Assembly (NCBI RefSeq): GCF_050487225.1
Contig: NZ_JBKQGY010000001.1
Span: 806,001-870,000, forward strand
Length of the DNA stretch: 64,000 nucleotides
DNA from: Paenalcaligenes sp050487225
GTDB taxonomy: Bacteria > Pseudomonadota > Gammaproteobacteria > Burkholderiales > Burkholderiaceae_B
Direction: 5' to 3'
Shown in pieces: positions 34,935 through 44,106 of the stretch. Under the pieces are notes generated by a model that did not search any database, was not told the DNA's origin, and saw nothing but the letters and a program-made list of their open reading frames with translations. Every line of letters starts with the position of its first letter. Positions within the stretch are counted from its first letter, which is position 1. A program made the position numbers and the translations under genes.

Positions 34935-36920
34935 ATGGCAAAAACCTTACAGTCCAACCAGCCTCGCCCTGCTTCCTTTGCCCACCCCGTCGCCTGGATG
35001 CGGCAGCTAACACGCCTACAACCGGCTAAGTGGAATTGGTCACGCTCAACCCGAGCCGCCTTAGGTATGGGTTTACCGTTGGCTATAGGCACGCTTTCAG
35101 GCAACCTAGGCGTTTACCTTTGGGTAGCCATGGGCTTCCTGCTACAAATGGGTGGTGAACGCGACAACCCCTACCATATTCAGTTTCAGCGCATGCTGAT
35201 CACCACGCCACTCAGTTTACTCGGCCTCTTGCTAGGCTATTTAAGCTACCTACCGTGGGAACTGGTCATACTGTGCTTTACTGTCTTGGCGTTTATTTCT
35301 GCCATCTTGAGTAGCTATAACTCGGCACTGTCTATTGGCACCATGCAGATGCTCATGATGGGGACGGTCGCCGTCGGCAACCCTGCCATCAATCATTACT
35401 GGCATGTAGCCTTGCTCGCCTTTATTGGCATTGTGTTTTATGCGGCCTTATTAGGTATAGAGGCCTTACTACTCAGGCATAGGCCTGAAGACCAAGCCTC
35501 AGAAAACCTATTACGCGCACTGGCATCGTTAGCGCTACATCGTGCCCAAAAGCAGCCCATCGAACAAGACGAACAGCAAATTACCAATAACTTAAATACG
35601 CTGTACACGCTGATGTTTCATACCCGTTCGTTGTCACAAGGTCGAAACTTAGGTTCTGAACACACTGCCGCAGTACTGCAACGCTTTGACAGTGTATTTG
35701 CTTCTATTGTGGGCTGCGCGGATAGCGCCCAGTTAACGGCGATAGCCGCCACCTTACAGCAAGCGGCCACGGCCTACGCCTCAAAATCTAAGCACATCCC
35801 CACTGTTGATGACACACCGGGTTGTAGCACTAGCCTCAACAAAGACGCCAACGAGCTATTTCAAACTTTATGGAAACGCTCAAGCACCCTGCCCGATAAC
35901 AGCATTACCGCACCGCAACCCGCCGCCAAACGCAAACAACTGGCCGCCATTTTGGGTGAGCTTAGCCCCGGTAGAGAAGTACTGCTGGCTGCTGCTGCAC
36001 TGGCCGTCTGTACCTTTATTGCTTACGCGTTGCGCTGGAAAGACGACTACAGTCATTGGTATTGGATTCCCATGACGGTGATTCTCGTTATGAAACCGGA
36101 TATGGGCTCCGTATTTTCGCGCAGCATGCTACGTAGTATAGGCACGAGTTTTGGCGTTATTATCGGCGGGTTCATTCTGTATTTTGTGAGCCCAGGCCCG
36201 TTGTTTGTGCTCATTATGGCGGCGCTGGCCTTTGTCTTACCGTGGGCATCACAACGCTCGTACGCCATGATGTCACTGATCATCACCCCATTGGTGCTTG
36301 TGCTCATAGACTACGTAAGCCCCGAAAGAAATGGTGTGAATTACGCACTGCTGCGCTTTGAGGATACCCTGCTAGGTGGCGCTATTGCCTTGGTATTTGG
36401 GTATTTATTGTGGCCCAAAACCAATCATCGTCAGTTATACCAAAACTTCCAGCAGATACGCTTGGCCTTGGCCAACTACTTACACGCCACCTTACCGCAG
36501 GCCGATACCCCTGCACCGCAAAGCCAGTTGCATAGCGCACGCCATGCTGCTTATGGGCAAATAGCGAACATACGTACTAACCTGCAAAAACAATTATCAG
36601 ACCCGCCACCGGCTAGCCAAGAAGCCCTATCGTGGTTTCCGCTCATTTCCAGTGCCGCACGCATGGCAAATAGCATCACCACCTACTCCATCAACAGCAC
36701 CGGCAAGCTTAGCGCGCACGATTTGCAGTATCTACAGAAACTGGGGGAACTCATCGCACATGGCACGCCTGCCGACTTTCCAAAAGAAGCCTGGCAAAGC
36801 GATACGCCAGGCTCTGCCGAGGATCAGTTGCTACGTGCCGCCATGAATGAGCTACAGCACGTGAACGGTATGGTGGATGTACGCCCTGCTCCCACCCCTA
36901 ACGACACAGTTAGTGCCTAA
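34935..36920 (+). CDS. FUSC family transporter (YccS/AaeB-like)
   Basis: A 661-residue inner-membrane protein with the repeated FUSC layout: a first block of helices (about 45-165), a soluble helical region, a second block (about 340-470: LLAAAALAVCTFIAYALRWKDDYSHWYWIPMTVILVMKPDMGSVFSRSMLRSIGTSFG) and a C-terminal soluble region. FUSC proteins such as AaeB and YccS are linked to aromatic-acid efflux and fusaric acid resistance. No membrane-fusion partner gene is beside it, so export across both membranes is not implied. It has a 214-bp upstream gap with an imperfect hairpin after the previous gene. Confidence 0.88.
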   Translation: MAKTLQSNQPRPASFAHPVAWMRQLTRLQPAKWNWSRSTRAALGMGLPLAIGTLSGNLGVYLWVAMGFLLQMGGERDNPYHIQFQRMLITTPLSLLGLLLGYLSYLPWELVILCFTVLAFISAILSSYNSALSIGTMQMLMMGTVAVGNPAINHYWHVALLAFIGIVFYAALLGIEALLLRHRPEDQASENLLRALASLALHRAQKQPIEQDEQQITNNLNTLYTLMFHTRSLSQGRNLGSEHTAAVLQRFDSVFASIVGCADSAQLTAIAATLQQAATAYASKSKHIPTVDDTPGCSTSLNKDANELFQTLWKRSSTLPDNSITAPQPAAKRKQLAAILGELSPGREVLLAAAALAVCTFIAYALRWKDDYSHWYWIPMTVILVMKPDMGSVFSRSMLRSIGTSFGVIIGGFILYFVSPGPLFVLIMAALAFVLPWASQRSYAMMSLIITPLVLVLIDYVSPERNGVNYALLRFEDTLLGGAIALVFGYLLWPKTNHRQLYQNFQQIRLALANYLHATLPQADTPAPQSQLHSARHAAYGQIANIRTNLQKQLSDPPPASQEALSWFPLISSAARMANSITTYSINSTGKLSAHDLQYLQKLGELIAHGTPADFPKEAWQSDTPGSAEDQLLRAAMNELQHVNGMVDVRPAPTPNDTVSA

Positions 36921-36938
36921 GCCCCTAGTCACCACGTA

Positions 36939-37466
36939 TTAATAAAACCAATGTGCTAAATGAATATCGTCGGGCTCTTTTTCATAGAGCTCGCGATCGG
37001 GAGGCAGGCTTAGCTCTGCACCACGACTCAGGTAAAACTCAACGGTACGCTGCGTAGAGGTTGCCGAAATATAAAAGCCAGCAATGCCCATTGCTTGCGC
37101 TTCCGCTCTAGTACGCGCATACAACTCCGACGCTAAACCTTGACCACGCCAACCATGGCTCACATGCAAAAAAGCCAACTGATGCAGCTTAGGGTAATCG
37201 GTGACGGGACGACTATCCATCACACTCACTGCGGCCAACTCGTCACCCTCAAAAGCCCCAAGAAAAAGACCACCACGCTCAAAGCAGGCGCGCAATACTG
37301 GGCCATATTCTTGTTCTTCGCCTTCTGGCCAGCCACGTGTATCGTAAAACTGCTCACGTAGCTGCAAACGGTCATTCACCATCACGTAGACATGCTGAAC
37401 GATTTCGCGCCGTTCTATTTCCCATACCTTATCTACTTCTTGCTCTGTTAACCGTCTGTACTGCAT
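36939..37466 (-). CDS. GNAT N-acetyltransferase
   Basis: A 175-residue acetyltransferase: LHQLAFLHVSHGWRGQGLASELYARTRAEAQAMGIAGFYISATSTQRTVEFYLSRGAEL carries the acetyl-CoA loop (GWRGQGLA) and the distal motif. The N-terminus (RRLTEQEVDKVWEIERREIVQHVY) matches a group of uncharacterised GNATs. Alone on its strand, convergent with the FUSC gene. Substrate unknown. Confidence 0.88.
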   Translation of the reverse strand: MQYRRLTEQEVDKVWEIERREIVQHVYVMVNDRLQLREQFYDTRGWPEGEEQEYGPVLRACFERGGLFLGAFEGDELAAVSVMDSRPVTDYPKLHQLAFLHVSHGWRGQGLASELYARTRAEAQAMGIAGFYISATSTQRTVEFYLSRGAELSLPPDRELYEKEPDDIHLAHWFY

Positions 37467-37614
37467 TCAAACCCCTTCATCACCTACGTAATTAATCCCA
37501 CAAACACGGTCTGTCGCTGCTATCTGCTCTGATTTGCGCAACGCTACTGATCTACAGCGCGCGCCATCCCTATGCGTCTTGTAGGGATGAGCAATAGTGT
37601 TTGCCTCTGACAAT

Positions 37615-37642
37615 AAAAAACCGAGTCTAGGACTCGGTTTTT
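37615..37642 (-). terminator. Bidirectional terminator of the suf operon
   Basis: CCGAGTC (37621-37627), loop TAG, GACTCGG (37631-37637) with an A-tract before and a T-tract after; on the minus strand it ends the suf operon 5 bp after the sufT stop. Confidence 0.9.
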
Positions 37643-37646
37643 AGTA

Positions 37647-38204
37647 TTACAACATACCTAGCTGTAATCGGGCGGATTCGCTCATCATGTCGCGACTCCA
37701 TGGTGGATCCCACACCAGATCCACATCTACCTGCTCAACGCCTTGTATGGATTGCAACTTGAAGCGTGCTTCGTCGGCAATCATAGTGCCCATGCCGCAG
37801 CCAGGAGCCGTCAAGGTCATTTCCATACGAATGGCATAATTGCCTGACTCTAATTTGCTCACTGCGCAGGTATACACCAACCCCAAATTCACGATATCAA
37901 CGGGAATTTCTGGGTCAAACACCTGTGTTAATACAATCCACGCAGCGTCTTCTACAGTTTTTTCGCTTAACGGCTGCTCGGGCACAAACACTTCACGCTC
38001 TACGACATCTTGACCCAATGCATCAGCATCCGAGCCTTCAACACGGTACAGGTTGCCCTCTACCAAGACGGTAAAACTACCGCCCAAGCGCTGCGTGATG
38101 GTTGCCATGCAACCCGCTTCAATCGTGACCGGTGAGCCATAAGGAATGGTTACAGCCGGACAATCACGACTAACTACTACATCTTCACGGTCGAAGTAAC
38201 TCAA
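37647..38204 (-). CDS. sufT: Iron-sulfur assembly protein SufT (DUF59)
   Basis: A 185-residue protein of the SufT group. The C-terminal MIP18/DUF59 domain (about 85-180) shows TQVFDPEIPVDIVNLGLVYTC, with the conserved acidic pair and the later TLTAPGCGMGTMIADEARFKLQSIQGVEQVDVDLVWDPPW, including the reactive Cys. An N-terminal extension (about 1-80) is typical of SufT and distinguishes it from PaaD. SufT proteins help mature iron-sulfur clusters in client proteins. Last gene of the suf operon, nine bases after sufU. Confidence 0.9.
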   Translation of the reverse strand: MSYFDREDVVVSRDCPAVTIPYGSPVTIEAGCMATITQRLGGSFTVLVEGNLYRVEGSDADALGQDVVEREVFVPEQPLSEKTVEDAAWIVLTQVFDPEIPVDIVNLGLVYTCAVSKLESGNYAIRMEMTLTAPGCGMGTMIADEARFKLQSIQGVEQVDVDLVWDPPWSRDMMSESARLQLGML

Positions 38205-38213
38205 CGTCTGCCC

Positions 38214-38672
38214 CTATTCTGTCTTTGCGGTTTCTTGGGCTTGGGAAATGGCATTATGCAAAGTGTGCCAAGCCAAAGACGCACACTTCACACGTGCAGG
38301 GAACTCTTTCACGCCAGACAATACTTCCAGTTTGCCCAAGTCACGATCAGGGTGCTCTTGGGTCAACATAGCGTGCACATCTTCAAACAACTGCTCTACG
38401 TCTGCCTTGCTTTTGCCTTTGCAGGCTTCCGTCATCAACGAGGCCGAGGCCTTAGAGATCGCACAGCCGTGGCCAATGAAGCTCACTTCTTCTACAACAC
38501 CGTCATCGCTCAGACGTGCATAGACCGTCAATTGATCACCACACAACGGGTTATGCCCATCAGCCTGATGTGTGGCAGGATCCAACGCCTTAAAATTTCG
38601 TGGATTGCGGTTATGGTCAAAAATTACTTCTTGATAGAGTTCGCGCAGACCATCAAATGCATTACTCATCAC
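38214..38672 (-). CDS. sufU: SufU scaffold/sulfur-transfer protein
   Basis: A 152-residue NifU-N/IscU-like protein of the SUF type. The three conserved cysteines are in NPLCGDQ, GHGCAISKASASL and VKCASLAW, and the Asp after the first Cys is present. It either receives sulfur from SufS or acts as scaffold for cluster assembly. Its start overlaps the end of sufS by 11 bp. This type of SufU is best known from Gram-positive bacteria, but it also occurs in proteobacterial SUF operons. No SufE or SufA is seen. Confidence 0.92.
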   Translation of the reverse strand: MMSNAFDGLRELYQEVIFDHNRNPRNFKALDPATHQADGHNPLCGDQLTVYARLSDDGVVEEVSFIGHGCAISKASASLMTEACKGKSKADVEQLFEDVHAMLTQEHPDRDLGKLEVLSGVKEFPARVKCASLAWHTLHNAISQAQETAKTE

Positions 38673-39912
38673 TTACCCCAAAGAGTTTCTGTGCTTTTTT
38701 CAAACTAGCTACCAATGCATCTACATCGGCAAATGTGTTGTACACGCCAAAAGACGCACGAGCAGTACCGGGAATGCCCAGTTCAGTCATCAATGGCATC
38801 GCGCAATGATGCCCAGCACGAATGGCTACACCATCCATATCCAAGATCGTGCCCAAGTCATGGGGGTGTATGCCATCAACCATGAATGACACCACACCGG
38901 CTTTATGCGGTGCTGTGCCAATGATCTTGATGCCTGACAACGCTTGCAATTGCTCAGTCGCATAGGCCAACAGCGCTTGCTCGTGCTCGGTAATGGCATC
39001 AAAACCAATACGTTGTACGTACTTTAGGGCTTCCGCCAATACCACCACACCCGCGATATTGGGCGTACCTGCTTCAAATCGTTGTGGTGCAGGCGCAAAG
39101 GTGCTGCCAGAAAAGCTCACGGTATGAATCATGTCGCCGCCGCCTTTCCAAGGTGGCATGGCATCCAAAATCGCGTATTTACCGTACAGCACGCCTACGC
39201 CTGTAGGACCGTAGATTTTGTGGCCTGAGAAGGCATAAAAATCACAATCCAAATCTTGTACATCTACCACTTGGTGCGCCACAGCCTGAGCACCATCTAA
39301 CAGCACTACCGCACCCACGGCATGCGCTTGTGCAATCATCTCTTTTACGGGGTTCACGGTACCCAACGCATTAGACACATGCACAAGGCCCACAAATTTT
39401 GTACGTGGGTTGAGCAAACGACTGTACTCAGCCTGATCCAAGGTGCCGTCTTCTAGCATAGGCACGACTTTGATCACGGCACCTTTCTCATCCGCCAACA
39501 ACTGCCACGGCACGATATTGGAGTGGTGCTCTAACATAGTGAGCAAAATCTCATCGCCCGCCTTAATGTTGGCACGCCCCCACGTCGCCGCTACCAAGTT
39601 GATGCTATCGGTAGTACCACTGGTGAAAACGATTTCTTCTGTACGTGCCGCATTCAAAAATGCACGTGTGCACTCACGACTGCGATCGTACAAATCGGTC
39701 GCATGCTGCGAGAGCCAATGCACACCGCGGTGTATATTGGCGTTCTCGCGTTCGTAGAATTCGCGCTCAGCCTGAATGACACACTGAGGTTTCTGCGTGG
39801 TGGCTCCGTTATCCAGATACACCAGTCGCTTGTCACGGATGGGGTGCTGCAAAATGGGGAAATCCCCTTGCACATCCAGTTTGATTTCAGTAACGGCAGA
39901 AGCGCTCATCAT
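38662..39912 (-). CDS. sufS: Cysteine desulfurase SufS
   Basis: PLP enzyme that removes sulfur from cysteine for cluster building. A 416-residue class V aminotransferase-fold protein of normal length: YLDNGATTQKP near the N-terminus, HHSNIVPWQ (PLP-stacking His), the Schiff-base Lys in SGHKIYGPTGVG (about 230-241), and the active Cys in RAGHHCAMPLM near 370. The short RAGHHC loop is the group-II (SufS) type. Immediately follows sufD with no gap. Confidence 0.95.
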   Translation of the reverse strand: MMSASAVTEIKLDVQGDFPILQHPIRDKRLVYLDNGATTQKPQCVIQAEREFYERENANIHRGVHWLSQHATDLYDRSRECTRAFLNAARTEEIVFTSGTTDSINLVAATWGRANIKAGDEILLTMLEHHSNIVPWQLLADEKGAVIKVVPMLEDGTLDQAEYSRLLNPRTKFVGLVHVSNALGTVNPVKEMIAQAHAVGAVVLLDGAQAVAHQVVDVQDLDCDFYAFSGHKIYGPTGVGVLYGKYAILDAMPPWKGGGDMIHTVSFSGSTFAPAPQRFEAGTPNIAGVVVLAEALKYVQRIGFDAITEHEQALLAYATEQLQALSGIKIIGTAPHKAGVVSFMVDGIHPHDLGTILDMDGVAIRAGHHCAMPLMTELGIPGTARASFGVYNTFADVDALVASLKKAQKLFGVSDE

Positions 39913-41202
39913 TTATTCCTCAACCAACGCCAAGCCGCCGGGCAGCAAGGCAGAAATACTAGCGGTTGCTCGAGCTCGCAGAGCATCATTGCGAATACGC
40001 TCCAGACTGGAGGCAGCAAACGCATAAATCAACAGGTTGCGAGCTTCTTCTTCACTCAGACCACGAGAGCGCAGGTAGAACAGGCTTTCTTCATCTAGCT
40101 GCCCCACCGTCGCACCGTGCGCACATTTCACGTCATCAGCGTAGATTTCCAACTCTGGACGAGCATCGCTACGTGCCAGTTTGGATAACAACAAGCTGTC
40201 TGAACGTTGGATAGCATCAGTGCCATCAGCGCCCTTGCCCACCACAATACGGCCACTAAACACACCTCGTGCCATATCAGCCAAAATACCGCGGTAGTAC
40301 TCGTGGCTAATACAATTAGGCACGGCGTGGTCGATAACGGTGTTGTGGTCAACGTGGCGTTTGCCATCCACGTAGTACAAACCGTTAAACAGTGTCTCGC
40401 AGCGTTCGCCCAAGAAGGTGGTACGAATATTGTGACGCGCCAACTTAGCACCAAAGGACAACGAGTGCGACTCAAAGCGCGAGGCTTTTTCCTGCGTCAC
40501 ACTGATATCAGCCAAGTGCAAGGCTTGCGTGTTTTCATGCTGGAACTTCAGGTGTGTCAGGTTCGCATCTGCTGCTACAAACGCTTGTGTGACTACGTTA
40601 TTCAGTGAAGCGACAGCGTCGTTCACGCTGACGTGATGCTCAACTACCGTCGCTACGGCACCTGCGTCCACACGCACTACGTTACGAGGGAAACTAGCGC
40701 CCTGTGCCGCCGTATTCATGAATACCAGGTGCACAGGTTGCTCTAGCATGACGCCTTTAGCGACGTGCACATAAGCACCGTCTTCTGCCAATGCCAAGTT
40801 CAATGCGCTAACGCTGGTACCAGCATCGGCAGCACCATAGTACTGTTCCAGATCGGCATTATTTAGCTGAGCGGCCAATGCGCCCAGTGTTACGCCTGCC
40901 GGTACGTTATCCAGTTGCGACAACTGGCTTGCGTACTTGCCATCTACAAACACCAACCAGTAGCCAGCTTCAGCGTGTTGCAACGCCTTAACTTGTGCCG
41001 TCGCATCAGCACTCACAGGACGCTGGTACTCAGCTTGTTCCAGGAATACCAATGAGGTGTGATGCCAGTTTTCTTGTTTGGTAGTGGGCCAACCTTCTGC
41101 TGCAAAACGCTCCAAGGCCTGCTGTCGCTGGCTACTTAGCCATGCGGGTGCTTCTGCCAGTGTCTGCGCATACTCCGTGACCCATGCAGGGAGCTTGCTC
41201 AT
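39913..41202 (-). CDS. sufD: Fe-S assembly protein SufD
   Basis: A 429-residue component of the SufBC2D scaffold. The C-terminal half has the beta-helix typical of SufB/SufD (HLADISVTQEKASRFESHSLSFGAKLARHNIRTTFLGERCETLFNGLY; later DDVKCAHGATVGQLDEESLFYLRSRGLSEEEARNLLIYAFA, where the His is the interface residue). Overlaps the end of sufC by four bases (ATGA). Stabilises the complex and helps iron entry. Confidence 0.95.
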   Translation of the reverse strand: MSKLPAWVTEYAQTLAEAPAWLSSQRQQALERFAAEGWPTTKQENWHHTSLVFLEQAEYQRPVSADATAQVKALQHAEAGYWLVFVDGKYASQLSQLDNVPAGVTLGALAAQLNNADLEQYYGAADAGTSVSALNLALAEDGAYVHVAKGVMLEQPVHLVFMNTAAQGASFPRNVVRVDAGAVATVVEHHVSVNDAVASLNNVVTQAFVAADANLTHLKFQHENTQALHLADISVTQEKASRFESHSLSFGAKLARHNIRTTFLGERCETLFNGLYYVDGKRHVDHNTVIDHAVPNCISHEYYRGILADMARGVFSGRIVVGKGADGTDAIQRSDSLLLSKLARSDARPELEIYADDVKCAHGATVGQLDEESLFYLRSRGLSEEEARNLLIYAFAASSLERIRNDALRARATASISALLPGGLALVEE

Positions 41203-41975
41203 ACAGCGGCTCCTTTAGCAGCCTGTTCCGCAGCCAATTCTTTTACCCAGCCGTAACCGCGTTTTTCCAGTTCCAGCGCCAAGCTAGCATCGCCAGACTT
41301 GATGATCTGACCATTAGCCAAAACGTGTACGTGATCAGGAACGATGTAATCCAACAGACGTTGATAGTGCGTAATCACGATCATGGCGCGATCAGGGGCA
41401 CGCAGACGGTTCACACCATCAGCCACCACACGCAAGGCATCGATATCCAAACCGGAGTCAGTTTCGTCCAGAATGGCCAACTTAGGTTCTAACAGACTCA
41501 TCTGCAGAACTTCATTACGTTTTTTCTCGCCGCCAGAGAAACCTTCGTTCACAGAGCGGTACAAGAATTCTTCACGCATACCCACGGTTTTCATTTCAGC
41601 TTTAACCAGCTTCAAGAAATCCATGGCATCCAGCTCGGGCTCACCGCGTTGACGGCGAATAGCGTTCAAGGATGCTCGCAGGAAGTAAGCGTTAGACACG
41701 CCAGGAATTTCGATGGGGTATTGGAACGCCAAGAACACGCCATTACGGGCACGCTCTTCAATAGCCATGTCCAACAAATCTTGACCATCAAACTCTACTG
41801 AACCACCGTTAATGGTGTAGTCATCACGACCCGCCAACACTTGCGACAAGGTACTTTTACCAGAGCCGTTAGGGCCCATGATGGCGTGTACTTCACCCGC
41901 TTTAACTTCCAGATTCAGACCGCGCAAAATTTGTTTGTCTTCAATAGAAGCACGTAAATCTTTAATACTCAACAT
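41199..41975 (-). CDS. sufC: SUF ATPase SufC
   Basis: A 258-residue ABC ATPase that drives the SufBCD scaffold. Walker A GPNGSGKST (about 34-42), Q-loop, signature FSGGEKKR (about 145-152), Walker B LAILDETDSGLD (about 168-179) and the switch H in VITHYQR are all present. The DETDSGLD form of Walker B is specific to SufC. 13 bp after sufB. Confidence 0.96.
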   Translation of the reverse strand: MLSIKDLRASIEDKQILRGLNLEVKAGEVHAIMGPNGSGKSTLSQVLAGRDDYTINGGSVEFDGQDLLDMAIEERARNGVFLAFQYPIEIPGVSNAYFLRASLNAIRRQRGEPELDAMDFLKLVKAEMKTVGMREEFLYRSVNEGFSGGEKKRNEVLQMSLLEPKLAILDETDSGLDIDALRVVADGVNRLRAPDRAMIVITHYQRLLDYIVPDHVHVLANGQIIKSGDASLALELEKRGYGWVKELAAEQAAKGAAV

Positions 41976-41988
41976 GATGAAGCTCTCC

Positions 41989-43437
41989 TTAACCTACACT
42001 GCCTTCCAAACTTACGCCGAGCAGGTTTTGGGCCTCGACTGCAAATTCCATTGGCAACTCTTTAATAACATCCTTGCAAAAACCGTTCACGATCATGGAA
42101 ACGGCATCTTCAGCTGAAATCCCACGCTGCATGGCATAGAACAACTGATCCTCGCCAATGCGGGATGCGGTTGCTTCGTGCTCGACGTTAGCCGTAGGAT
42201 TTTGCACTTCCATGGTTGGGAAGGTATGAGCTGAACAGCGCTTGCCAATCAGCAAGGAGTCACACTGGGTAAAATTCCGGGCATTTTCTGCTTTAGGGGT
42301 AATACGCACCAAACCACGGTACGTGTTCATGCCCTCACCAGCCGAAATACCTTTAGAAATGATAGTGCTACGGGTATTTTTACCCATATGTATCATTTTG
42401 GTGCCGGTATCTGCCTGCTGACGGTGATTACTCAACGCTACCGAGTAGAACTCGCCTACGGAGTCATCGCCACGCAAGATCACACTTGGGTATTTCCAAG
42501 TGATTGCAGAACCCGTTTCTACCTGAGTCCAAGAGATACGTGAACGAGCGCCACGGCATTCGCCACGCTTTGTCACGAAGTTATAAATACCGCCCACCCC
42601 GTCTTTATCGCCGGGATACCAGTTTTGCACGGTGGAATATTTAATGTTTGCATCATCCAACGCGACCAGTTCAACCACTGCCGCATGCAACTGGTTTTCA
42701 TCTCGCATGGGCGCCGTACAGCCTTCTAGGTAGCTTACCGAAGCACCTTCTTCTGCAATGATCAACGTACGCTCAAACTGCCCTGTATTGGCCGCATTAA
42801 TACGGAAGTAGGTAGAGAGTTCCATGGGGCAACGTACGCCTTTAGGAACAAACACAAACGAACCGTCGGAGAACACAGCGGAGTTCAGCGCTGCATAGAA
42901 GTTATCCGTAGTAGGAACTACCGTACCCAAGTACTTGCGAATAAGCTCTGGGTATTTATGCACGGCTTCAGAGAAGGCACAGAAAATCACGCCTACGTCT
43001 TCTAGCTGCTTTTTAAAGGTAGTCGCCACCGACACGGAGTCAAATACCGCATCTACTGCCACACCAGCCAAACGTGCGCGCTCATGCAGAGGTACGCCTA
43101 GTTTTTCGTAAGTACGCAGCAATTCTGGATCGACTTCGTCCAGACTTTTAGGGCCATCATCCTTACTTTTGGGGGCCGCGTAATAACTGATGTCTTGGAA
43201 ATCTATAGGAGGATAATTCACCACCGACCACGTCGGCGACTTCATTTTCAACCATTGGCGATAAGCAGCCAAACGCCATTCGAGCATAAACTCGGGCTCC
43301 TGCTTTTTAGCAGAAATCAGGCGGATGGTATCTTCATTTAGCCCCTTAGGGATGATGACAGATTCAATATCCGTCACAAAACCTGCTTCGTATTCTCTAT
43401 CGAGAAACGTATCGAGGTGTTCGTTGACAGTACTCAT
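41989..43437 (-). CDS. sufB: Fe-S assembly protein SufB
   Basis: The scaffold subunit on which clusters form. 482 residues, normal length. The beta-helix core and the C-terminal LIGKRCSAHTFPTMEVQNPTANVEHEATASRIGEDQLFYAMQRGISAEDAVSMIVNGFCKDV are plain; NVEHEAT and the Cys of SLLIGKRCSAHT are the conserved scaffold residues. Starts directly after the regulator's stop codon, so it shares the operon transcript. Confidence 0.97.
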   Translation of the reverse strand: MSTVNEHLDTFLDREYEAGFVTDIESVIIPKGLNEDTIRLISAKKQEPEFMLEWRLAAYRQWLKMKSPTWSVVNYPPIDFQDISYYAAPKSKDDGPKSLDEVDPELLRTYEKLGVPLHERARLAGVAVDAVFDSVSVATTFKKQLEDVGVIFCAFSEAVHKYPELIRKYLGTVVPTTDNFYAALNSAVFSDGSFVFVPKGVRCPMELSTYFRINAANTGQFERTLIIAEEGASVSYLEGCTAPMRDENQLHAAVVELVALDDANIKYSTVQNWYPGDKDGVGGIYNFVTKRGECRGARSRISWTQVETGSAITWKYPSVILRGDDSVGEFYSVALSNHRQQADTGTKMIHMGKNTRSTIISKGISAGEGMNTYRGLVRITPKAENARNFTQCDSLLIGKRCSAHTFPTMEVQNPTANVEHEATASRIGEDQLFYAMQRGISAEDAVSMIVNGFCKDVIKELPMEFAVEAQNLLGVSLEGSVG

Positions 43438-43926
43438 TCAAGAAAGCTCCACTTTGGAAGTGCGTGCTGTGAAGGGTGTTTGGTCTTGCAAGACCGTACG
43501 TTTAAGAGGAAATTCTGAGGGCGAAGGCCGAATCATGTCTGCAACACTGACATCTTCCAGCGTTCGACGTACAATATCGTTGATTCGTTGCCAGTTGCTA
43601 CGAATGTGGCAATCTGATTCCACAGTACAGGCGCCTGGAGTCGCTACACATTCGGTAATACCGAAAGGCTGATCGTCCAGAGCATCAATAATCTGCGCAA
43701 CGCTAATTTCATTAGCTGGCCGCGCGAGCGTATAACCACCACGCGCACCACGAGTACTGATGACCAGCTCATCCTGACTTAGCAGCTTCAACACTTTGCT
43801 GACTGTGGGTTGCCCCAACCCCAGTAGTGTAGCGAGCTCCGATGCACTGAACACACGGCTGGGGTCTCCCGCCATATGGGTCAGAACAAGGGTTCCATAG
43901 TCTATAATTTTGCTGATTCGCAGCAT
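43438..43926 (-). CDS. Rrf2-family SUF regulator (IscR/SufR-like)
   Basis: A 162-residue winged-helix regulator that senses iron-sulfur status. The N-terminal half (MLRISKIIDYGTLVLTHMAGDPSRVFSASELATLLGLGQPTVSKVLKLLSQDELVISTRGARGGYTLARP) is Rrf2, with the GARGGY wing. Three cysteines (ECVATPGACTVESDC; spacing C-x6-C-x5-C) should bind a 2Fe-2S cluster as in IscR. The frame is open to a TTG at 43950, but the ATG at 43926 gives the family start. First gene of the suf operon; its own promoter carries the operator at 43957-43981, so it is autoregulated. Confidence 0.93.
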   Translation of the reverse strand: MLRISKIIDYGTLVLTHMAGDPSRVFSASELATLLGLGQPTVSKVLKLLSQDELVISTRGARGGYTLARPANEISVAQIIDALDDQPFGITECVATPGACTVESDCHIRSNWQRINDIVRRTLEDVSVADMIRPSPSEFPLKRTVLQDQTPFTARTSKVELS

Positions 43927-43956
43927 ATCGCGATCTCTTGCAAGCCTCAAATAAGG

Positions 43957-43988
43957 ATATGGTACTGCTTTGGTACTATATGCGTCAA
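43957..43988 (-). promoter_or_regulatory. suf promoter with SufR/IscR-type operator
   Basis: The dyad ATAT-N-GTAC-N7-GTAC-N-ATAT (43957-43981) is perfectly symmetric in its specified bases. On the minus strand -35 TTGACG (43988-43983) and -10 TACCAT (43964-43959) are 18 bp apart, with the dyad covering the spacer and -10. Binding by the Rrf2 regulator encoded next should repress the operon. Confidence 0.75.
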
Positions 43989-44106
43989 ATCACCTAGGTA
44001 AGCAGATCACTGTTACCCCCACCCTGCGCAAGATTTAGCACTTTTAAACAACAGTTTCCCCTACAATAGATGTTTCGTTTACATTTTCTGGCACGCAGCA
44101 TCTCTC

